64,000 bases of DNA from Flagellimonas eckloniae (GTDB taxonomy: Bacteria > Bacteroidota > Bacteroidia > Flavobacteriales > Flavobacteriaceae). A program made the translations under genes and the position numbers. The notes beneath the pieces are model-generated. The model saw only the letters and a program-made list of their open reading frames with translations, was not told the origin of the DNA and did no database searches. Below, one piece after another: positions 24,846 through 34,009 of this stretch; within the stretch, counting starts at the first letter, position 1; every line of letters begins with the position of its first letter. The stretch is from the NCBI RefSeq assembly GCF_001413955.1, contig NZ_LCTZ01000002.1:3272501-3336500 (forward strand). The letters run 5' to 3'.

Positions 24846-27725
24846 ATGAAAAAGTTAATACCTCTTTTTACCCTCCTATTAGCACCAATATTCTTACTTG
24901 CTCAAACAGGTAATATTCAAGGAACGATTTCCGATGAAAACGGAATTTACCTCCCTGGAGCCAACATTATGATAACCTCTTTGGAAAAAGGCGCTATCTC
25001 TAATTTTGATGGAAGATTCACAATAGTGGATATTCCTGAGGGCACTTATACCTTGAAAGTATCTTATTTAGGCTATTCAGATATTGAAAAAGAAGTTACT
25101 ATTAACGCAAATGAAACTACAGAAGTATCATTCTTTATTGAGCCCAAGAGTTTGGAATTGCAAGGTGTTGAGATTACCGCATACGGATTAAGTGGACAAT
25201 CAAAAGCCCTAAACACACAAAAGAACAACTTAAATATCACCAACGTTGTTTCAACGGATCAAATAGGTAAATTTCCAGATGCAAATATTGGGGATGCCGT
25301 TAAAAGAATTCCTGGAATTACCATGCAGGTTGACCAAGGAGAAGCAAGGAACATAATTGTACGTGGACTTTCACCACAATTGAATTCGGTAACCTTAAAT
25401 GGGAGTCGTGTTCCATCTGCGGAAGGCGATAACAGGAATGTACAGATGGATTTGATTCCTGCAGATATGATTCAAACCATAGAAGTTAGCAAGGCAGTTA
25501 CCCCTGATATGGATGCAGATGCTTTGGGAGGTTCAGTGAACTTGATAACTAGAACTTCACCACAAGGCTTTAGAGTATCAACAACCCTGGGCTCAGGAAT
25601 AAACTTTATTACTGATAAGGCAATTTTAAACGGTTCTTTTCTAATTGGGGACAGAAGCGACAACGGAAAATTTGGTTGGATGCTCTCGGCTTCCTTTAAT
25701 GACAATGACTTTGGTTCTGACAATATTGAGGCTGAATGGACCGATGAGTTTGAATATTATACTGGAGTTGATGATATAGAGGGTGAGCCCATTTTAGAGC
25801 AGGTTGATGTAGATCCATATGTAAACGTTTATGAACAACGTGAATATCTGGTGCAACGTGTACGAAGAAGTTTCTCTGCCAATATGGATTATAAGTTTGA
25901 TGCCAACAATACTATTTTCCTAAAGACCATGTACAATTGGAGAGATGACAGAGAAAATAGATTTCGATTAGAACATGAAATTTTAGATGGAGAAGATATA
26001 GAGATTGGAGACTTCACCATTACTAACGGGGTGCCAACAAGATTTCCTGTAGCGGTTAAACGCCAAAGCAAAGGAGGAATAGACAACAACAGAAACAAAA
26101 ACCGTAGGTTGGAGGACCAACGTATGCAGAATTACACCTTGGGGGGTGACCATTTATGGGGTTCACTAAAAGTAGATTGGATGACCTCTTATGCTAAAGC
26201 ATCAGAAGAGCGACTGAACGAACGATATGCAGAGTTTGAATCAGAATATATAATTAGCAACGATGTTTTTAATCCAAGATACCCAAGATTCTCAGCAGCG
26301 GATGCCAGTGATGCTTCGGATTTTGACAGTTTTGAATACAGCGAAATCACCGAAGAAAACCAATATACAGAAGAAGAGGATGTCAACGTTTTTGTCAATT
26401 TCGAACTGCCATCAGATTTGTTTGGTCAAGGAGACGGGAGTATAAAATTTGGTGCCCGTGGAAGATTTAAATCCAAAGTGCGGGACAATAATTTCTTTGA
26501 GTTTGATTTAGAAGGTGATTTTCCAACATTGGCCAATACTCCATTAAAAGATTATTCAGATCCAGATTATTTGGCCGGTAGCCAATACCTTATTGGGTCT
26601 TTTGCCAGTGAAGAATGGTTGGGAGGCCTGGATTTAGTAAACGGGGAACCCTTGCCAGAGGAATTTTTACCTGGAAATTTTGATGTAAGTGAAAATGTTC
26701 TTGCGGGTTACTTAATGATAAACCAAAAACTGTCTGATAATTTTAGTGTGCTTGCGGGTGTGCGCTTGGAAAGTACAAATTTGGAGTCCACAGGGAACAG
26801 TTTAACGTTTATTGAAGAAGATGAGGATAATGGGATTGAGGAGAGTATTGAAGTGGAAGAGGTAAATGCTGAAAATTCATACACCAATATTTTACCAGGA
26901 GTACACTTCAAATACGATGTCTCCAATAGTACTGTTTTACGATTTGCGTGGACAAATACGTTGGCAAGACCAAATTATGTAGATTTAATTCCAAGGGCTG
27001 AAATCATTAATGAAGACAACGAAATTATTCTAGGTAACGCAGATTTGGAACCCACTACCTCAATGAACTTTGATGTAATGGCAGAGCACTATTTTCAGAG
27101 TGTGGGATTGCTTTCTGGAGGAGTTTTTTATAAGGATATCGAAAACTTTATCTATACCTTCCAGGGAGAGACAACAGATGATACTTTTGGAACGGGAACC
27201 ACGGGTTATGAAACCTTTCAACCTTTGAACGGTGACGGGGCTTCGGTATTTGGATTGGAATTTGCATTTCAGCGTCAGTTGGATTTTCTTCCCGGATTTG
27301 CCAGAAACTTTAGCTTGTATGTAAACTATACCTATTTATCCTCTTCTGCTGATGGGATTAGAAATGAGGATGGTGATGAGCGTGAGGACATAGATTTGCC
27401 AAATACAGCTCCAAACATGTTCAACGGCTCTTTGGCCTATGCGGACAAGAAATTTAGTGCGCGTTTATCTGTGAACTTTTCAGATAGCTATATCGATGAA
27501 ATTGGAGGCAATGAATTTGAAGACAGGTATTATGATACCCAGCTTTTTGTAGATTTTAACGCTTCGTTTCAAATCAATTCCAACCTTAGTTTTTATGCTG
27601 ATTTAAATAATATCACCAATCAACCATTACGCTATTTTCAGAGTGTAAAAGAGCGTACACAACAGATGGAATTTTACGGTCAACGATTGACTTTTGGTTT
27701 AAAATATGATCTATTCAAAAAATAA
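24846..27725 (+). CDS. TonB-dependent receptor (with CarboxypepD_reg-like domain), paired with phytase
   Basis: 959-residue outer membrane importer. Signal peptide (MKKLIPLFTLLLAPIFLLAQ), then a CarboxypepD_reg-like domain at about 22-105 (NIQGTISDENGIYLPGANIM), a plug domain around 130-240 (VVSTDQIGKFPDANIGDAVKRIPGI; ALGGSVNLITR) and a large beta-barrel ending in LTFGLKYDLFKK. The plug pattern fits the TonB receptors of the IPR010104/TIGR01782 type. A phytase lipoprotein gene follows 47 bases downstream, so phytate breakdown products or metal-phytate are plausible substrates; this is inference from pairing. Confidence 0.9.
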   Translation: MKKLIPLFTLLLAPIFLLAQTGNIQGTISDENGIYLPGANIMITSLEKGAISNFDGRFTIVDIPEGTYTLKVSYLGYSDIEKEVTINANETTEVSFFIEPKSLELQGVEITAYGLSGQSKALNTQKNNLNITNVVSTDQIGKFPDANIGDAVKRIPGITMQVDQGEARNIIVRGLSPQLNSVTLNGSRVPSAEGDNRNVQMDLIPADMIQTIEVSKAVTPDMDADALGGSVNLITRTSPQGFRVSTTLGSGINFITDKAILNGSFLIGDRSDNGKFGWMLSASFNDNDFGSDNIEAEWTDEFEYYTGVDDIEGEPILEQVDVDPYVNVYEQREYLVQRVRRSFSANMDYKFDANNTIFLKTMYNWRDDRENRFRLEHEILDGEDIEIGDFTITNGVPTRFPVAVKRQSKGGIDNNRNKNRRLEDQRMQNYTLGGDHLWGSLKVDWMTSYAKASEERLNERYAEFESEYIISNDVFNPRYPRFSAADASDASDFDSFEYSEITEENQYTEEEDVNVFVNFELPSDLFGQGDGSIKFGARGRFKSKVRDNNFFEFDLEGDFPTLANTPLKDYSDPDYLAGSQYLIGSFASEEWLGGLDLVNGEPLPEEFLPGNFDVSENVLAGYLMINQKLSDNFSVLAGVRLESTNLESTGNSLTFIEEDEDNGIEESIEVEEVNAENSYTNILPGVHFKYDVSNSTVLRFAWTNTLARPNYVDLIPRAEIINEDNEIILGNADLEPTTSMNFDVMAEHYFQSVGLLSGGVFYKDIENFIYTFQGETTDDTFGTGTTGYETFQPLNGDGASVFGLEFAFQRQLDFLPGFARNFSLYVNYTYLSSSADGIRNEDGDEREDIDLPNTAPNMFNGSLAYADKKFSARLSVNFSDSYIDEIGGNEFEDRYYDTQLFVDFNASFQINSNLSFYADLNNITNQPLRYFQSVKERTQQMEFYGQRLTFGLKYDLFKK

Positions 27726-27772
27726 TACTCGCAATTCGTGGGTAAACAAGAACCTAATTTTATCTTTAAAAC

Positions 27773-28789
27773 ATGTATAGATCTATTTATTCCCTAGTTG
27801 TAATTGTGCTATTTTTTACATCCTGCAATACAAAAAGTACGTTACCGCCAATTCAACCAGATATCATTACAGAATTTACATTGAACGATACTGATGATCC
27901 CGCAATTTGGATTAATCCAGCAGATGCATCAAAAAGTATTGTTTTTGGAACAGATAAGGAAACCAATGGAGCCATCTATGCATTTGATTTGAATGGAAAA
28001 ATAATCGAGGATAAAACTATCCGAAATATGAAACGGCCCAACAATGTGGATGTAGAGTATGGTTTTCAACTAACCGATTCAACCACAACGGATATTATGG
28101 TTTTTACCGAACGGGAGAAACAACAAATCAGAATGTTTTCGGTTCCAAACATGAAACCAATGGATGGTGGAGGGGTTCCTGTATTTTCTGATGAAGAATT
28201 ACTTGAAAATAAATTGCCTATGGGCATTAGTCTGTATAAATCGCCATTGGATTCTACGATTTACGCCATTGTGGGAAGAAAAACAGGTCCTGGTACTGGT
28301 TATTTGTATCAATATACATTGCAAGCAGATAGTTTAGGGGTCAAAGCAAATTTGGTTCGGAAATTTGGAAAGTTTAGTGGTCGAAAAGAGATTGAAGCTA
28401 TTGCGGTTGATGATGAAAATGGGTTTATATATTATTCAGATGAAGGAGTATGTATTAGAAAATATCATGCGGAACCAAGTAAGGGAGATGTAGAAATTTC
28501 ATGTTTTGGAGGAGAATACTTTTTAGAGGATATAGAAGGAATTGCCATTACAACCTATCCCGATGGTGAGGGGCAAATCATAGTTTCCAATCAACAAAAA
28601 GGCGAGTTCAATATTTTTTCACGAAAGGACAACTCATTTATAAAAGCAGTGAATTTAACCACGCTGGAAACAGATGGGTGCGAGGTGGTGACGGTTCCAC
28701 TGAACAGTACTTTTCCAAATGGACTTTTTGTGGCCATGAACGATGAAAAGAACTTTTATTTTTATGATTTAAGGAAGATTATTGAGTAA
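27773..28789 (+). CDS. Beta-propeller phytase (3-phytase) lipoprotein
   Basis: 338 residues. Lipobox FFTSC at 14-18, so membrane-anchored. The propeller shows BPP-type motifs: NDTDDPAIWINPADASKS, GTDKETNGAIYAFDL, RPNNVDVEYGF, EIEAIAVDDENGFIYYSDEG, EDIEGIAI and the final DGCEVVTVPL..FPNGLFVAMND. The acidic residues expected to bind calcium and phosphate are present in DDPAIW and DDENGFIYYSDE. Hydrolyses phytate stepwise. It lies just downstream of a TonB receptor and may have its own weak -7 element (TATCTTTA near 27761). Convergent with the DUF1569 gene. Confidence 0.9.
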   Translation: MYRSIYSLVVIVLFFTSCNTKSTLPPIQPDIITEFTLNDTDDPAIWINPADASKSIVFGTDKETNGAIYAFDLNGKIIEDKTIRNMKRPNNVDVEYGFQLTDSTTTDIMVFTEREKQQIRMFSVPNMKPMDGGGVPVFSDEELLENKLPMGISLYKSPLDSTIYAIVGRKTGPGTGYLYQYTLQADSLGVKANLVRKFGKFSGRKEIEAIAVDDENGFIYYSDEGVCIRKYHAEPSKGDVEISCFGGEYFLEDIEGIAITTYPDGEGQIIVSNQQKGEFNIFSRKDNSFIKAVNLTTLETDGCEVVTVPLNSTFPNGLFVAMNDEKNFYFYDLRKIIE

Positions 28790-28790
28790 A

Positions 28791-29273
28791 TTATTCCTTC
28801 AAAATATCCCGGACAATCCTCAAATGATGTCTAGTATGGATTTTTATAAAGCGCTTGCTTTGTTTTTTGTTTATGAAGTTAAAATAGGGGTGTTTAAAAT
28901 GGGTTCTTGCATCTAAGTTCTCTAATTTTTTTAGATTTCCCTTAGCCTCCTCCAGTTGCGCTTGTAAACTTTTTAGGGTAACATTATCTGGAGGCAAAAC
29001 ATACTTTGGGGCTTTGGCAAAGCCCCGGGGAAAATCCCCCCATGCATATATAAAGAAGCGTGATAAACTAAAATTGGGTTTAAACTGATCGGGATTCGAG
29101 TTTTCAAGAGCTTTGTAAACGCTATTGATGGTCTTTAAGCTATGATCCAAATGCCAGGCCACATCTACTTTAGAAACCTTTGGATTAATTTTATCCCTTT
29201 GTTTGATATAATTTTCAATTTCATCAAACTGTGGCGCGAAATAATTAATGTCTTGATTCGAATTTTGTGCCAA
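28791..29273 (-). CDS. DUF1569 (DinB-like) protein
   Basis: 160-residue soluble helical protein. Conserved His in WHLDHSLKT (about 40-48) and TRHHLRIVRDIL near the C-terminus fit the DinB/DUF1569 four-helix bundle, whose relatives bind a metal with three His and often use thiols. No substrate can be inferred. It is downstream of the SDR gene on the same strand (64 bases), and convergent to the phytase gene with a one-base gap. Confidence 0.8.
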   Translation of the reverse strand: MAQNSNQDINYFAPQFDEIENYIKQRDKINPKVSKVDVAWHLDHSLKTINSVYKALENSNPDQFKPNFSLSRFFIYAWGDFPRGFAKAPKYVLPPDNVTLKSLQAQLEEAKGNLKKLENLDARTHFKHPYFNFINKKQSKRFIKIHTRHHLRIVRDILKE

Positions 29274-29336
29274 AATAATACAGTTTAAAATGCCATTTAA
29301 AACTAAGAAAATAAGATTGATCTTAAACGATAATCT

Positions 29337-30440
29337 TTACCAACGCTGATTCTTAAACCCATTGCTTTTGGCAAATTCTACTGTAGCTACCAGATACTCT
29401 TCAAGATTGTATTTTGGCAAAGGTAAAATACTTTCTAAAAGCGTAGTGTCCCATTCTTGGGGTATTGAAGTTAGGTAAGGTGTTAAATGAACACCTATTG
29501 TCTCATAATAAAACTGCTCTAAAGAACTCTCAAATTCTGAAGCGGTATCCATAAGTTCTTGGGTCAATTTAAAGCTTTTAAAATTGACGGTTTCCAAGAT
29601 TTTGGTAATGCCATTAAAAATATTTGTCCCAGTTGAATGAACAATATTTAATTGAGAAATATGGGTGTCAAATACTTTGGCAATTACTTTTGCGGCATAA
29701 TCCGTTGGTATGATATTGAGCTTACTATCGGTGTTTGCCTGTATCCTTACTGTATCTGATGAAGTGCTCTTATGAAAAAACTTGGCAAACAAGTAAAAGA
29801 CCATATATTTTGAAATAAAGAAATTGGGCTTGTCAAAAATGTTCCCTCCCAATACACTTGGTCTTAAAATCTGTATGGGAATGGCTGAAGTTTTACCTGC
29901 TTTTACCAAATATTTTTCGGCAGCGTGCTTGGATGCTTCGTAGAAGTTTCGATATAATGCCTGCTTTTCAGAAACGTAATTGTCTTTAAGAAGACCGCCC
30001 AATTTTCCTATTGAAAATGCGGTGCTGATGTAAATGAACTTTGCAAGATATGGGGTATATACTTTAAAGATATTTTGCGTCAGCGTTAGATTTTCTTTAA
30101 ATATTTCTTCTTTACTGTTTGGGTCAATGGATAAGTTTACAAACCCAGCAGAATGAATGAAGTGATATTTCTTGGTACTGTCCAAAAAAGTATTAGGTCT
30201 TAAAATATTTTCTGCATTGACGACTCTAACTTTTCGGTGGATTGCTTCTTTTTTCTTTTTTAGAAATTCTGGTAAAATCTCACTGCCCAGCATTTTGGAA
30301 ATCCTTTCTTCTGGAGTAGTTGTATTTTTTTTGCGGACAATGAGGGATATGGATTCTAAATGCTCAAACCTACTTTCCAGCAAAGAAAAGAGGATTTGAG
30401 AACCTAATGTTCCAGTAGCTCCAGTTAAAATGATATTCAT
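29337..30440 (-). CDS. Extended SDR / male-sterility-type NAD(P)-binding protein
   Basis: 367 residues. The Rossmann glycine motif GATGTLGSQI is at 7-16 and a YxxxK catalytic pair in FYEASKHAAEKYL around 168-180; ISTAFSIGK precedes it. The layout (NAD_binding_4) resembles fatty acyl-CoA reductases and thioester reductase domains, including the PTDYAAKVI motif, but no carrier domain is fused. Likely substrate is an activated acyl or sugar compound, undetermined. Separate from ahcY by a strong terminator. Confidence 0.82.
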   Translation of the reverse strand: MNIILTGATGTLGSQILFSLLESRFEHLESISLIVRKKNTTTPEERISKMLGSEILPEFLKKKKEAIHRKVRVVNAENILRPNTFLDSTKKYHFIHSAGFVNLSIDPNSKEEIFKENLTLTQNIFKVYTPYLAKFIYISTAFSIGKLGGLLKDNYVSEKQALYRNFYEASKHAAEKYLVKAGKTSAIPIQILRPSVLGGNIFDKPNFFISKYMVFYLFAKFFHKSTSSDTVRIQANTDSKLNIIPTDYAAKVIAKVFDTHISQLNIVHSTGTNIFNGITKILETVNFKSFKLTQELMDTASEFESSLEQFYYETIGVHLTPYLTSIPQEWDTTLLESILPLPKYNLEEYLVATVEFAKSNGFKNQRW

Positions 30441-30473
30441 GGCAATTGTCAGTAACGTAAATATCGCCCCAAA

Positions 30474-30507
30474 AAATAAACCCTCACAATAAGTGAGGGT
30501 TTATTTT
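30474..30507 (-). terminator. Strong intrinsic terminator after ahcY
   Basis: AAATAAACCCTCAC (30474-30487) is a perfect 14-base inverted repeat of GTGAGGGTTTATTT (30493-30506) with an AATAA loop, 22 bases beyond the ahcY stop. Confidence 0.9.
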
Positions 30508-30528
30508 CCAAAACATTCAAATTTAGAT

Positions 30529-31845
30529 TTAGTATCTATAATATTCTGGTTTATATGGACCTTCTACAGTTACACCAATATATTCGGCTTGATCTGGCTT
30601 AAGCTCAGTAAGCTCGGCGCCTAAACGTTCCAAGTGCAATTTAGCAACCTTTTCATCCAAATGTTTTGGAAGCATATATACATCATTGCCATACTTGTCA
30701 CTGTTGTTCCAAAGTTCTATTTGGGCCAAGGTTTGATTAGTGAACGAATTACTCATCACAAAACTAGGATGTCCGGTAGCACACCCGAGGTTTACCAATC
30801 GACCTTCGGCCAAAATGATAATATCCTTGCCTTCAACAGTGTATTTATCTACTTGCGGCTTAATCTCATCCTTCGTATGGCCATATTGACCATTCAACCA
30901 AGCCATATCAATTTCATTATCAAAATGACCAATATTACAGACAATGGCTTTGTCCTTTAAGGCACGGAAGTGTTCTTCGCGAATAATATCCTTATTTCCT
31001 GTTGTTGTAATAATTACATCGGCTTTGCCAATAACAGTTTCCAGTTTCTTTACTTCATAACCATCCATACATGCTTGTAATGCACAAATCGGGTCAATTT
31101 CAGTAACGGTTACGATGGAACCGGCACCTCTAAAAGAAGCTGCAGTTCCCTTTCCAACATCTCCATATCCGGCAACAACAACTTTTTTTCCTGCTAACAT
31201 GGTATCCGTAGCTCGGCGTATTGCATCAACCGCACTTTCTTTGCAACCGTACTTGTTATCAAACTTAGACTTGGTAACAGAGTCGTTTACATTGATGGCT
31301 GGCATGGGGAGCGTTCCGTTTTTTACTCTTTCGTACAAACGGTGCACTCCGGTTGTTGTTTCTTCAGAAAGTCCTTTGATACCTGCCGCTAATTCAGGAT
31401 ATTGATCTAGAACCATATTGGTCAAATCTCCACCATCATCCAAAATCATGTTTAAGGGTTGTCTGTCTTCACCAAAGAACAAAGTTTGTTCAATACACCA
31501 GTCAAACTCCTCTTCATTCATTCCTTTCCACGCATATACGGGAATTCCCGCAGCGGCTATTGCAGCGGCAGCATGATCTTGTGTGGAGAAAATATTACAT
31601 GAACTCCAGGTTACATCCGCACCCAGTTCCACAAGAGTTTCAATCAAAACCGCAGTTTGGATGGTCATATGTAGGCATCCTGCTATTCGAGTACCTTTAA
31701 GGGGTTGTTCATTCTTGTACTCCTTTCGCAATGCCATAAGGCCAGGCATTTCTGCTTCAGCAAGTTCAATTTCTTTTCTTCCCCAATCAGCTAGGGAAAT
31801 ATCCTTAACCTTAAATGGTACATAAGGAATTGTTTTAGTGCTCAT
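30529..31845 (-). CDS. ahcY: Adenosylhomocysteinase
   Basis: 438-residue NAD-dependent hydrolase of S-adenosylhomocysteine in the activated methyl cycle. NAD-binding GYGDVGKG is at about 213-220; [29 protein letters not shown] and the C-terminal [20 protein letters not shown] are signatures. Full length. It is divergent from the phosphopantetheinyl transferase gene and has a well-matched -7 box. SAH removal also supports biotin synthesis, which uses SAM, but that link is general. Confidence 0.97.
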   Translation of the reverse strand: MSTKTIPYVPFKVKDISLADWGRKEIELAEAEMPGLMALRKEYKNEQPLKGTRIAGCLHMTIQTAVLIETLVELGADVTWSSCNIFSTQDHAAAAIAAAGIPVYAWKGMNEEEFDWCIEQTLFFGEDRQPLNMILDDGGDLTNMVLDQYPELAAGIKGLSEETTTGVHRLYERVKNGTLPMPAINVNDSVTKSKFDNKYGCKESAVDAIRRATDTMLAGKKVVVAGYGDVGKGTAASFRGAGSIVTVTEIDPICALQACMDGYEVKKLETVIGKADVIITTTGNKDIIREEHFRALKDKAIVCNIGHFDNEIDMAWLNGQYGHTKDEIKPQVDKYTVEGKDIIILAEGRLVNLGCATGHPSFVMSNSFTNQTLAQIELWNNSDKYGNDVYMLPKHLDEKVAKLHLERLGAELTELKPDQAEYIGVTVEGPYKPEYYRY

Positions 31846-31889
31846 ATCTTTTTGTTAATTTACTTTTGTAGCTTCGCTTTAATAGTCAG

Positions 31890-31897
31890 CAAAGGTA
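31890..31897 (-). promoter_or_regulatory. Putative -7 box (TACCTTTG) of ahcY
   Basis: CAAAGGTA on the plus strand is TACCTTTG on the minus strand, an exact TAnnTTTG match 45 bases upstream of the ahcY ATG. A matching TTG at -33 is not evident. Confidence 0.45.
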
Positions 31898-31918
31898 CAA
31901 ATTACTTAACTTTTAGTC

Positions 31919-32560
31919 GTGCCCATTTACAAAACCATAACAGTTTCACCCACTACTTCCGTATATATTTGGAAGGTTACGGAACCTGAGGATCAACTCG
32001 CCGAAGGTATTATGCTCACATCGCATTGTCAAAATCGAATGGAGGGCATGAAATCAGAGGCTCACAGGAGGGCGTTCTTAAGTATAAGACATTTGATGGC
32101 CGAAGCGGGATATTCAGATAGTGATTTGTTTTATGATGCCGCCGGTAAACCACATTTAAAGGATGGAAACCATATTTCCATAACCCATTCGCACAATTTT
32201 ACGGGCATTATTGTAAGTGAAACCGATGAGGTAGGAATTGATATTGAAATGCAACGGGACAAAATCCTTCGAATTGCCTATAAGTTCACTCCGATACAAG
32301 AGTATAGAACCTTGGCCAATACAGATGCCATAATAAGAAAATTGACGATGGTTTGGGGCGCAAAAGAATCACTTTATAAAATTTATGCCCAAAAAGGACT
32401 CAGTTTTTTGAGGCACATACATGTCATGGATTTTACGTTTGACGACAAGAGAACCGTGGCAGAAATTCTCTATGAAGGAAAGAAATCCCATTACGATGTG
32501 GAGTTTTTGGAATTTGAAGGATTTACCTGTGCTTATGCACTTAAATTAATGGGTAGGTGA
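31919..32560 (+). CDS. 4'-phosphopantetheinyl transferase superfamily protein
   Basis: 213 residues; start GTG at 31919. The magnesium-binding motifs are present as GIDIEMQ (about 104-110) and WGAKESLYKIY (about 145-155), with the KPHL..ISITHS segment before them, as in Sfp-type transferases that activate acyl or peptidyl carrier proteins with coenzyme A. It could prime the ACP used by the fatty acid or other pathways. No ACP or PKS/NRPS gene is adjacent. Confidence 0.88.
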   Translation: MPIYKTITVSPTTSVYIWKVTEPEDQLAEGIMLTSHCQNRMEGMKSEAHRRAFLSIRHLMAEAGYSDSDLFYDAAGKPHLKDGNHISITHSHNFTGIIVSETDEVGIDIEMQRDKILRIAYKFTPIQEYRTLANTDAIIRKLTMVWGAKESLYKIYAQKGLSFLRHIHVMDFTFDDKRTVAEILYEGKKSHYDVEFLEFEGFTCAYALKLMGR

Positions 32561-32575
32561 CAGCTCGCTTTTTAG

Positions 32576-32583
32576 TAGCTTTG
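32576..32583 (+). promoter_or_regulatory. Putative -7 box (TAGCTTTG) of the vitamin salvage operon
   Basis: TAGCTTTG matches TAnnTTTG exactly and lies 22 bases before the first gene of the operon. No riboswitch is visible in this short leader, unlike at 40.5 kb. Confidence 0.4.
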
Positions 32584-32605
32584 CCTTGAAAATTTCTACT
32601 GGCCC

Positions 32606-32866
32606 ATGAATATATCTGTTGAACTTACCTTTTCGCCCTTACAAGATGATTTTGAAGAACATATCATCAATTTCATTAAAAAGCTCAGAGCCTCTAATCT
32701 CACTGTTTTGGAAAATCCCTTAAGCACCCAAGTATTTGGAGAATATAATCAGGTTATGCAAGTATTGAACACCGAGATTGAAGCTGCCTTTGAGTTGATG
32801 GATAAAGGGTTGTTGTATATGAAATTGGTTAAATCGGACCGAAGCGAATATGAGCCACATTTTTGA
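32606..32866 (+). CDS. Thiamine-binding (YkoF/MTH1187-type) small protein
   Basis: 86 residues. The pattern VELTFSPLQDDFEEHIINFI, then NPLSTQVFGEYNQVMQVLNTEIEAAF and a final MKLVKSDRSEYEPHF fits the ferredoxin-like Thiamine_BP family, which binds thiamine or hydroxymethylpyrimidine. There is no signal peptide, so it is cytosolic. It is the first gene of a four-gene overlapping operon; its last 17 bases overlap the permease gene. Identification rests on pattern and neighbours. Confidence 0.72.
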   Translation: MNISVELTFSPLQDDFEEHIINFIKKLRASNLTVLENPLSTQVFGEYNQVMQVLNTEIEAAFELMDKGLLYMKLVKSDRSEYEPHF

Positions 32867-33488
32867 TTGGATTTTTGCTCAATACGAAGGTGTTCCAACG
32901 CACCTTATTGTTTTGGAAATGATAGGAGTTGTTTTTGGACTTCTTAGCGTATGGTATTCAAAACGCGAAAATATTTTGGTCTTCCCTACTGGAATAATAG
33001 GCACTGGAATTTTTGTTTATATTCTTTTGGTGTTTGGACTTTTGGGAGATATGCTGATTAATGCATATTATTTTATTATGAGTATTATAGGATGGTATCT
33101 ATGGACCCGAAAAGTGGACGAAACCCATTTTGTACCTATTACAAAAACCACTTCTAAAGAGAAAAAATGGTCCATTGTATTGTTCATTGGAGCAATTGCT
33201 TTTGTGTCATTTGTGTATTTTGTTTTTGACAAGTTTGATACATGGACCGCCTATGTTGATACGCTTACCACAGCTATCTTTTTTGTGGGTATGTGGTTAA
33301 TGGCAAAGAAAAAATTAGAAAACTGGGTATACTGGATTATAGGCGATATCATAACTGTACCTTTATATTGGTATAAAGGACTTATTTTTAGCTCTTTGCT
33401 ATATTTTTTGCTAACCCTCATTGCTATTTACGGTTATAAAGCATGGAAGAAAAATTTGGGCAAGAGCCCTCAGACCTTATTAAAGTAG
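32850..33488 (+). CDS. PnuC/PnuT family vitamin transporter
   Basis: 212-residue inner membrane protein with seven or eight hydrophobic helices. The PnuC signature segments YYFIMSIIGWYLWTRK (about 72-87) and NWVYWIIGDIITVPLYWYKG (about 152-171) are visible. PnuC relatives import nicotinamide riboside, riboflavin or thiamine by facilitated diffusion, trapped by phosphorylation. The YkoF-like neighbour makes thiamine the likely substrate. It overlaps the genes on both sides, so expression is coupled with the kinase. Confidence 0.88.
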   Translation: MSHIFDWIFAQYEGVPTHLIVLEMIGVVFGLLSVWYSKRENILVFPTGIIGTGIFVYILLVFGLLGDMLINAYYFIMSIIGWYLWTRKVDETHFVPITKTTSKEKKWSIVLFIGAIAFVSFVYFVFDKFDTWTAYVDTLTTAIFFVGMWLMAKKKLENWVYWIIGDIITVPLYWYKGLIFSSLLYFLLTLIAIYGYKAWKKNLGKSPQTLLK

Positions 33489-34009
33489 TTCTTTTTGGTC
33501 CGGAATCTACGGGCAAAACTACACTCTCCGAACAATTGGCAAGACAATATAATACTGTGTGGGTACCTGAATATGCCCGTGAATATTTGCAGAACAAATG
33601 GAACAATGAGCGAAAAACTTGTGAGCCAAAAGATTTGTTGCCCATTGCAGAAGGTCAAATTAAGCTGGAAAATGACCTGACCAAAAAGGCAACAGATGTG
33701 CTTATTTGTGATACTGATTTGTTGGAAACCAAAGTATATTCCGAGGCATACTATATTGGTCATTGCGATCCAGTTTTGGAAAAATATGCTTTAAAGAACA
33801 CTTACGATTTATATTTCTTGACCTATATAGATACTCCATGGGAAGCAGATGACCTTAGGGACAAACCCAACGAAAGGGAACAAATGTTCGAATATTTTCA
33901 AAACACTTTGGAAAAGTACAATCGGAATTTTGTTATCTTGAAAGGAGATAAAAGGACAAGGCTCAAAACCGCAGTTAAACATATTGATAAACTTCTTAAA
34001 AAGACATGA
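33443..34009 (+). CDS. NadR-like P-loop kinase
   Basis: 188-residue soluble ATPase of the AAA_28/NadR nucleoside-kinase type. Walker A GPESTGKT lies at about 19-26 (LFGPESTGKTTLSEQL), a VPEYAREYL substrate-side motif follows at about 41-49 and the Walker B-like LICDTDLLET at about 88-97, then DDLRDKPNER. It would phosphorylate the vitamin brought in by the PnuC-type permease (thiamine or nicotinamide riboside). It overlaps pnuC by 46 bases and the DUF4301 gene by four (ATGA). Confidence 0.85.
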   Translation: MEEKFGQEPSDLIKVVLFGPESTGKTTLSEQLARQYNTVWVPEYAREYLQNKWNNERKTCEPKDLLPIAEGQIKLENDLTKKATDVLICDTDLLETKVYSEAYYIGHCDPVLEKYALKNTYDLYFLTYIDTPWEADDLRDKPNEREQMFEYFQNTLEKYNRNFVILKGDKRTRLKTAVKHIDKLLKKT

